NCBI RefSeq assembly: GCF_040567655.1
Contig: NZ_JBEXAC010000002.1
Coordinates: forward strand, 1,922,001 to 1,986,000
Origin: Chitinophaga sp. H8
GTDB lineage: Bacteria; Bacteroidota; Bacteroidia; Chitinophagales; Chitinophagaceae
DNA length: 64,000 nt
Direction of reading: 5' to 3'
The notes beneath the pieces are model-generated. The model was given only the letters and a program-made list of their open reading frames with translations. It ran no database searches and was not told the origin of the DNA. Position 1 is the first letter of the stretch; each line of letters starts with the position of its first letter. Made by a program: the position numbers and the translations under genes. Below are positions 60,501-64,000 of this stretch, piece after piece.

Positions 60501-60897
60501 TCACTACTGCCGCCACGGGTTGTTCACCGGGAGTAGCAGCATAGATCACTACCAGTCCGTTTTCCTTGAGCGACCATGCCAGTCCTGTACCCGCCAATGC
60601 CTGGTTCAGCACCTCATTCAGGGGCGCAGCAGTAGCCATCACCGTTACCTTTTTATCTTCGGGTAAGGTGCCGGTATGGTATACAAAACGGAAATCCGTT
60701 TGTTTTTCCACTACCTTCAGCAGCTGCTTTATACTGGTTTCCCGTAATTGCAGGCTGATTTTTTCCTGGGCATGCCCGGTGGCAAACACCTGCATACAGG
60801 CTACAAATAGCAATAGCGTCGTTAATTTCATGGTACGTAGTAGTTGACGGGCCACGAGGGAACGAACCTCTCGGCCTAAAAACGCATTTTTTCGCAT
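57538..60897 (-). CDS. SusC-type TonB receptor with STN domain (locus 2)
   Basis: A 1119-residue SusC/RagA transporter. The extended N-terminus with signal (MKLTTLLLFVACMQVFATGH, about 23-42) is followed by an STN domain (about 43-120, ISLQLRETSIKQLLKVVEKQ), a CarboxypepD-reg-like domain (about 130-205, VKGRVIGADNLPLPGVTVRA), the plug (GRVPGLVVSSGSGQPGTSAR; ALYGSRGANGVLVVTTKKGK) and a large barrel. The STN domain implies control through the FecR encoded just upstream. The ATG at 60897 is preferred over 60936 because it gives the usual long RLL..MKLTT signal region of such proteins. Confidence 0.96.
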   Translation of the reverse strand: MRKNAFLGREVRSLVARQLLRTMKLTTLLLFVACMQVFATGHAQEKISLQLRETSIKQLLKVVEKQTDFRFVYHTGTLPEDKKVTVMATAAPLNEVLNQALAGTGLAWSLKENGLVVIYAATPGEQPVAAVVKGRVIGADNLPLPGVTVRATGTTAGTLTDANGNYSFQVPDGATTLDFTLVGYTKQQIAIGNRSVINITMELDVKTLNSVTVTGYTNYSRNKSTSATTVVGADKINQVPMATFDQVLQGRVPGLVVSSGSGQPGTSARVTLRGTGTINGNSELLYIVDGVPVEPNYLQAINPSDIESVTVLKDASSKALYGSRGANGVLVVTTKKGKAGKLSVEYKSQYGFSNMTTPRFNMMNTAERLRFEEEYGLATGSSIGPGWDLSKKNPEYATKTPAEQQQADHWLDSLRGVNTNWRKILLQQGKFMEQQVSASGGNEAVRFYSSINYYKQDGIVRRSGLERYTLKNNLDFTAGKLTANINMGLGYASSSFIEREGSSRATNPVAATFYALPYEYPYAPDGTLVSSGNEDDYPVFDQREGSNALEALLNTTKKSSQVKGIISASLNYAIANGLVARTRLGIDYRDVTDERYINPDSYSGTKVDGEKGSFGEGTSRNTTIISTSGLTYNKLIAQRHDIEVSGYFEFTKSNYRAFNYEGYGINDRLPETPAGITPGASDNPFIAVLGGSREKRALASYIGVGRYTLDEKYTVNASFRYDGSSTVPPKNRWHGFYSVGLGWEAKKEHFLENVDLINTLRFRASYGTTASPFSQAFGYAATFGPASYGGIGGIAPGKPGYADYDWEYAKESNFGFDLALWNSRIRLVTDIYNKETFNLFLQQPLSMTSGFSSLLLNTGTMRNRGIEMDVQVDVVKSKTLTWTVGTNFSYNKNTITSLGGSDEFEQNTTEIVRVGLPYGSHYAPKFAGVDPDNGKPLYYKRDGTTTSTYNFSTLSVADFGTYIAPFTGGINTSVNWKGFYANVLFTFADKTYRYNNEDYYNENTSFLSSNQSTRMLYDTWKKKNDRALLPGLEEQRNFSSLDIQDASFLRLRNVNIGYNVPKQLIERIKCVKGIHVFVQAQNLYTWTKWKGLDPEDDNGEGMFDYPSTRTYTLGLNVNF

Positions 60898-60952
60898 AAT
60901 TTTGGCTGGGTTTAGGAATGAATAATAAGCACTCATGACTAACCTGAATCGG

Positions 60953-61016
60953 GGGGAGGTGTTCTCAGCACTTCCCCTTTCTTTTGGTTGATAGCTTCCT
61001 TCGTGAGAAGAAAGCT
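60953..61016. promoter_or_regulatory. Two tandem hairpins between fecR and susC
   Basis: On the minus strand, directly after fecR, a 10-bp stem with one mismatch (60993-61016, loop TCAC) is followed by a 9-bp GC-rich stem with one mismatch (60953-60977). No T-run follows, so they are more likely attenuator or RNA-stability elements than terminators. The other FecR-receptor gap in this window (6561-6600) also holds a large hairpin. Confidence 0.55.
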
Positions 61017-61018
61017 GT

Positions 61019-62182
61019 TTATTTACTGATAATAATAACGTCCTGATCTACCCTGAAATTAAAAGGATAGGATAGCTGCAATGCTTCCAGCGCTTTTACG
61101 ATGGTTTCACTCTCAAAAGTGCCGGAATACCGGTATTTCCTCACTTCTTCCCCTGTAAAAGTTACCGGGATGCCATACCACTTTTCCAGTTTTACCGCGA
61201 TCTGTTCCAGGGATTCGTTCTCTATCTCCAGGCGGTTGCGTACCCAGGCAATTTCTTTGGCCTTATGGTTCACCGGATCCTGTGCCAGCGGGATCACCTT
61301 AAAAGGGAGAGCCGGCTGCTGGTCAGGTGATATATTGCTGATCACAATCTTTTGGTTGGGGTATAGGGTGATCTTCTGTGTGGGCTGGTCTTTCAGTGCT
61401 ACTTCTACTTTTCCGCGAAACAGTGCGGTTTCTGTTTGCGGGTTATTTTTATAGGCGCTGACATTAAATACGGTGCCCAGTACGGTAATGTCTATGGCGG
61501 GGGTATGTACGATAAAAGGTTGTTGTTGCTGGTGTTTTACATCAAAGAAAGCTTCTCCGCTGAGGGTTACTTCCCGTGTAGTGGTATTAAAGTTGGGCGG
61601 AACGGTCAGTGCACTGTTTTCCCGTAAGGTGATCACCGACCCGTCTGCAAGTACCAGTGTTTTGCGGGCATGGTTGCCTGCCTGGTAAATGGTATTGCCA
61701 GTAACGGCAGCACTGTTTTGCGCTGCCGGCTGCCGGAAGCGGTATACACCCAGGTAGGCTGTTACAGCCACAAGCACAGCAGCGGCTATACCGGCAGCAT
61801 ATTTAAGCACAGGAGCCACCAGGCGGCGTGGCGGGATAGCAGGCGCCTGTGGCCCGCTATCGGCATTAACAAGGGAATCAGAAACGGATAGTGAACGGGA
61901 ATGAGCTGCCGCGGGAGTACTCGCTGAGGGAAGATGTTGACGTAGAAAGGCAGCGCCATGCATGCCTTCCCGTAATTGTTGTAACTGCTTCAGCCGGTTG
62001 CCCTGGTTGGCATTGAGTATGAAAAATAATTGCCTGGCCTCTTCTGCAATAGCGGCCTTTTCCGGATGCTGCAACAGCCAGTTCTCCCAGAACAATACGT
62101 CTGCCGGATGATCTCCCAGGCAATAACGCTGGAAGGTTTCATCACATACCAATTCTGCTGTGCCGTAATCGCGGAAATCCAT
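61019..62182 (-). CDS. FecR-family anti-sigma factor (locus 2)
   Basis: A 387-residue inner-membrane protein: cytoplasmic sigma-binding part (about 1-120), Pro-rich linker, transmembrane helix (about 131-150, GIAAAVLVAVTAYLGVYRF), FecR domain (about 165-265, VTLSGEAFFDVKHQQQQPFI and ITVLGTVFNVSAY) and DUF4974 (about 315-387, RLEIENESLEQIAVKLEKWY and YRYSGTFESETIVKALEALQ). It should receive the signal from the STN domain of the adjacent SusC. Unusually, no sigma factor gene precedes it; 62183-62527 has none on the minus strand. Confidence 0.93.
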   Translation of the reverse strand: MDFRDYGTAELVCDETFQRYCLGDHPADVLFWENWLLQHPEKAAIAEEARQLFFILNANQGNRLKQLQQLREGMHGAAFLRQHLPSASTPAAAHSRSLSVSDSLVNADSGPQAPAIPPRRLVAPVLKYAAGIAAAVLVAVTAYLGVYRFRQPAAQNSAAVTGNTIYQAGNHARKTLVLADGSVITLRENSALTVPPNFNTTTREVTLSGEAFFDVKHQQQQPFIVHTPAIDITVLGTVFNVSAYKNNPQTETALFRGKVEVALKDQPTQKITLYPNQKIVISNISPDQQPALPFKVIPLAQDPVNHKAKEIAWVRNRLEIENESLEQIAVKLEKWYGIPVTFTGEEVRKYRYSGTFESETIVKALEALQLSYPFNFRVDQDVIIISK

Positions 62183-62527
62183 ATTACAGGTGCTTTTATA
62201 TACAGACGGCGAAAACAGCAGGATTTCCTAAGAAAACGGAAAACTTTTTTTCGGGGAGGGATATATACCTGTTTGCACAGGTGTTTTCTCATATTGAATT
62301 ATTTGTCATTTAATAGGAGAATGCTTATTTTTAAGTGCACCAGATGCAGCTGGTTTAAGTAATAATATCATCAACCATATCCCAAAAATACCTGCAAATC
62401 TGTCCTCTGATGGCTGTTGGCCCAGAGACCGGCGGATGCAATACCAAAATGTTTTTTAAAGTATAAGCACATTACCGGGCGGCCCGGGTGTGCAAGTGAT
62501 GACAATAGCGTTATGAAAACTGAATAA
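62183..62527. other. Intergenic region without a gene
   Basis: A 345-bp divergent promoter region between fecR and the last gene. I see no ORF with coding character, no sigma gene and no clear TAnnTTTG box; a short GC-rich stem (CCGGG-CGG-CCCGG near 62480) is the only structure. Confidence 0.5.
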
Positions 62528-64000
62528 ATGCAGATCTCTATGGCTAGAAAATGTTACCCCCTTTTAATGATACTGGTGGTTTGGATGTATGCAGGCAAAG
62601 TGTCGGGGCAAATTCCGGATTTAAGAAGGAACCTTAATTACAAGGGGATACTACATCCCAACTGCGACCCTATGCCATTAGAGATCAGTGATCAAAGGTA
62701 TCCGTTTGTGATTAATAATGCCTTCTTCCTGATGGGGCTGACCAAGAACTATTCCATCTTCAAACTGGACATCACCAAAAAGGCCACTTATGCTATTAAT
62801 GTTTTGTGCGACAGTGTGCCGGTCAATTTTTTAGTGGTTGCTGCAGATACCATGATGATCCCGGAATATGGAGAAAAGCGGGAATATTTAAGCCGGTTGA
62901 CGGCTGAGATGGAGGACAGCAAGGACTATTACCTCGTGTTGTTTAAAGAAGAAAAAAACCGATCTCACGTCAAAGCGGATGTTTCTTTTTGCGAAAATGA
63001 ACCGGGAAGGGTCAATTATCTTCAGCCAACAAAAATAACAGAAGAAACCACCCGGGATTTATACCTGTATGATGAAAAGGCGGTTAGCTATGAAGGCATG
63101 AAATATGCCATGTTTGATATTTCCAGCTTAAGCGATCATAATAACTATGTAAGGATCCGGGTATCTGCCGATTTTGTACCTGTTATTGTAGGGTTGAACG
63201 GGAAGGATCAGATCATCATCAGGGACAAAGGATTGAAAGATGAATATACTTCCACCTTGCTGGTGAGCAAAAAGGATAGCATCGCTAAGATAGGAATCAA
63301 AGTATACCGGGATGAAAAAACCAAGTATGAAAATGCACAGTATAAATATAACATACGGGTTGAAACATTTCCCTATAACCCGGATGGGAAGTGGTGGGAA
63401 AGGATCAAATGGTGGTTCCAGGATCCCTTGTTCACCTTCCTGGCAGCGCTGGTGGTGACTGCTATCAGCGTATATGTGTCTTACGTGATCAGCAGAAAAA
63501 AGAAGATATTACATTACCGGGAACTGGTGGATTCCGTTATCATTTTTGATGATCCGGCTGATAGCGGCTCTACCCCTATCACAGTAGAAAATGAGGTGCT
63601 GCATAAAGCCTGCCTGTTCCGGATGAAACTGCATAATAACAGCGGTAGCCGTATTGAAAAGTCTTACGTAAAGGAGAAAGTAACGATAGAATTGTTGAAC
63701 ATGGTAAGGATTGTAACGTTCAAAATGACGCCGGCAGGCAATGGATGGGGCACTATTACCAAAACAGGCGATAATATCATAACGGTTGATTTTGATTTCA
63801 TTGATGATGGAGATGAGCTGGAATTTAAAATTATTGCCGAAATAGACGAGCATTACTTCCCTAAAGGAGGGATCCATATTAAAATGCGGGGAAAGATTGC
63901 AGAAGTGAAGATAAAGGAATACGTGAATACGCCACAGGAGCTGTTTGACAGCACCTTTATGGGTTTTGGTATGTTCTTTTACCTGATGTTGATTCCGTTG
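62528..64000 (+). CDS. Large membrane protein, unidentified, cut by the window end
   Basis: An ATG at 62528 opens a frame with no stop to the end of the window (491 codons visible). A signal peptide (about 1-34) precedes an extracytoplasmic beta-rich region (about 35-295). A transmembrane helix (about 304-324, FTFLAALVVTAISVYVSYVI) is followed by a positively charged stop-transfer RKKK, then a second beta-rich domain (about 335-475), and another hydrophobic segment begins at the very end (FGMFFYLMLIPL). A second ATG at 62540 is an alternative start. I do not recognise the family. Confidence 0.8.
   Translation, partial: MQISMARKCYPLLMILVVWMYAGKVSGQIPDLRRNLNYKGILHPNCDPMPLEISDQRYPFVINNAFFLMGLTKNYSIFKLDITKKATYAINVLCDSVPVNFLVVAADTMMIPEYGEKREYLSRLTAEMEDSKDYYLVLFKEEKNRSHVKADVSFCENEPGRVNYLQPTKITEETTRDLYLYDEKAVSYEGMKYAMFDISSLSDHNNYVRIRVSADFVPVIVGLNGKDQIIIRDKGLKDEYTSTLLVSKKDSIAKIGIKVYRDEKTKYENAQYKYNIRVETFPYNPDGKWWERIKWWFQDPLFTFLAALVVTAISVYVSYVISRKKKILHYRELVDSVIIFDDPADSGSTPITVENEVLHKACLFRMKLHNNSGSRIEKSYVKEKVTIELLNMVRIVTFKMTPAGNGWGTITKTGDNIITVDFDFIDDGDELEFKIIAEIDEHYFPKGGIHIKMRGKIAEVKIKEYVNTPQELFDSTFMGFGMFFYLMLIPL

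Noticed and set aside
59596..60666. 356-codon open frame on the plus strand
   Set aside because: It is antisense to the plug and N-terminal domains of the SusC gene, whose motifs are unambiguous.
1..64000. tRNA or rRNA genes
   Set aside because: No cloverleaf-like sequence with the conserved GGTTCRANYCC arm and no rRNA core sequence was found by eye; a covariance-model scan would be decisive.

Overview
The window looks like chromosomal DNA of a Bacteroidota member, most likely a Chitinophaga-like soil bacterium. The evidence is three TonB-dependent receptors, two of them SusC/SusD pairs, FecR anti-sigma factors, DUF4249/DUF5000-type lipoproteins, CvfB, a DUF6686-like protein, and promoters of the Bacteroidota TTG-N19/20-TAnnTTTG type sitting a few bases upstream of starts. 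The species is an inference from gene style, not a database match. No rRNA, tRNA, CRISPR array, IS element or origin was recognised.

Layout. 1-4.8 kb: the tail of an unidentified gene, a MATE exporter, rsmE and convergent pyrD, then an AT-rich patch with a possible type I toxin-like small gene (minus strand) and a HigB/HigA toxin-antitoxin operon carrying a third 57-residue ORF. 4.9-10.1 kb: a complete ECF sigma / FecR / STN-containing TonB receptor / DUF4249 lipoprotein uptake-signalling unit. 10.3-18.5 kb: housekeeping and stress genes (DUF6686-like protein, CbpA-type DnaJ, DHA2 MFS exporter, receiver-PAS-histidine kinase, CvfB, universal stress protein, DUF4262, DUF2147). 18.5-28.3 kb: a secreted metzincin-like PKD lipoprotein, an unusual lipoprotein, a 7TM-DISM sensor kinase with a NarL-type regulator, a GH92 alpha-mannosidase, a flavodoxin-fold oxidoreductase and an AraC regulator.

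28.7-48.7 kb: a polysaccharide utilisation locus. It contains SusC/SusD, two surface carbohydrate-binding lipoproteins, a GH-A-like hydrolase, an IlvD/Edd-family dehydratase, an (alpha/alpha)6-barrel protein, GH43 and GH78 (alpha-L-rhamnosidase). Past a strong terminator come an AraC/cupin regulator and a divergent oxidoreductase-lactonase-like amidohydrolase-esterase operon. Together they suggest release of L-rhamnose and a second sugar from a plant-type glycan, followed by non-phosphorylative oxidation (dehydrogenase, lactonase, dehydratase). The substrate is inferred.

48.8-53.9 kb: a decayed MORN/YwqK-like gene, an HMA-AraC fusion regulator, a MarR/GNAT pair with a candidate operator, an ABC-F ATPase, a repeat-rich 590-bp gap and an unknown secreted protein. 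54.0-62.2 kb (minus strand): FecR, SusC with STN domain, SusD, a secreted cyanophycinase-family peptidase and a secreted isoaspartyl peptidase, the last two overlapping by 4 bp. Cyanophycinase followed by isoaspartyl dipeptidase is the known route for cyanophycin (poly-Asp-Arg), so I read this as a cyanophycin or beta-aspartyl-peptide utilisation locus built on SusCD logic. This is the most interesting system in the window. 62.5-64 kb: the start of a large unidentified membrane protein running off the end.
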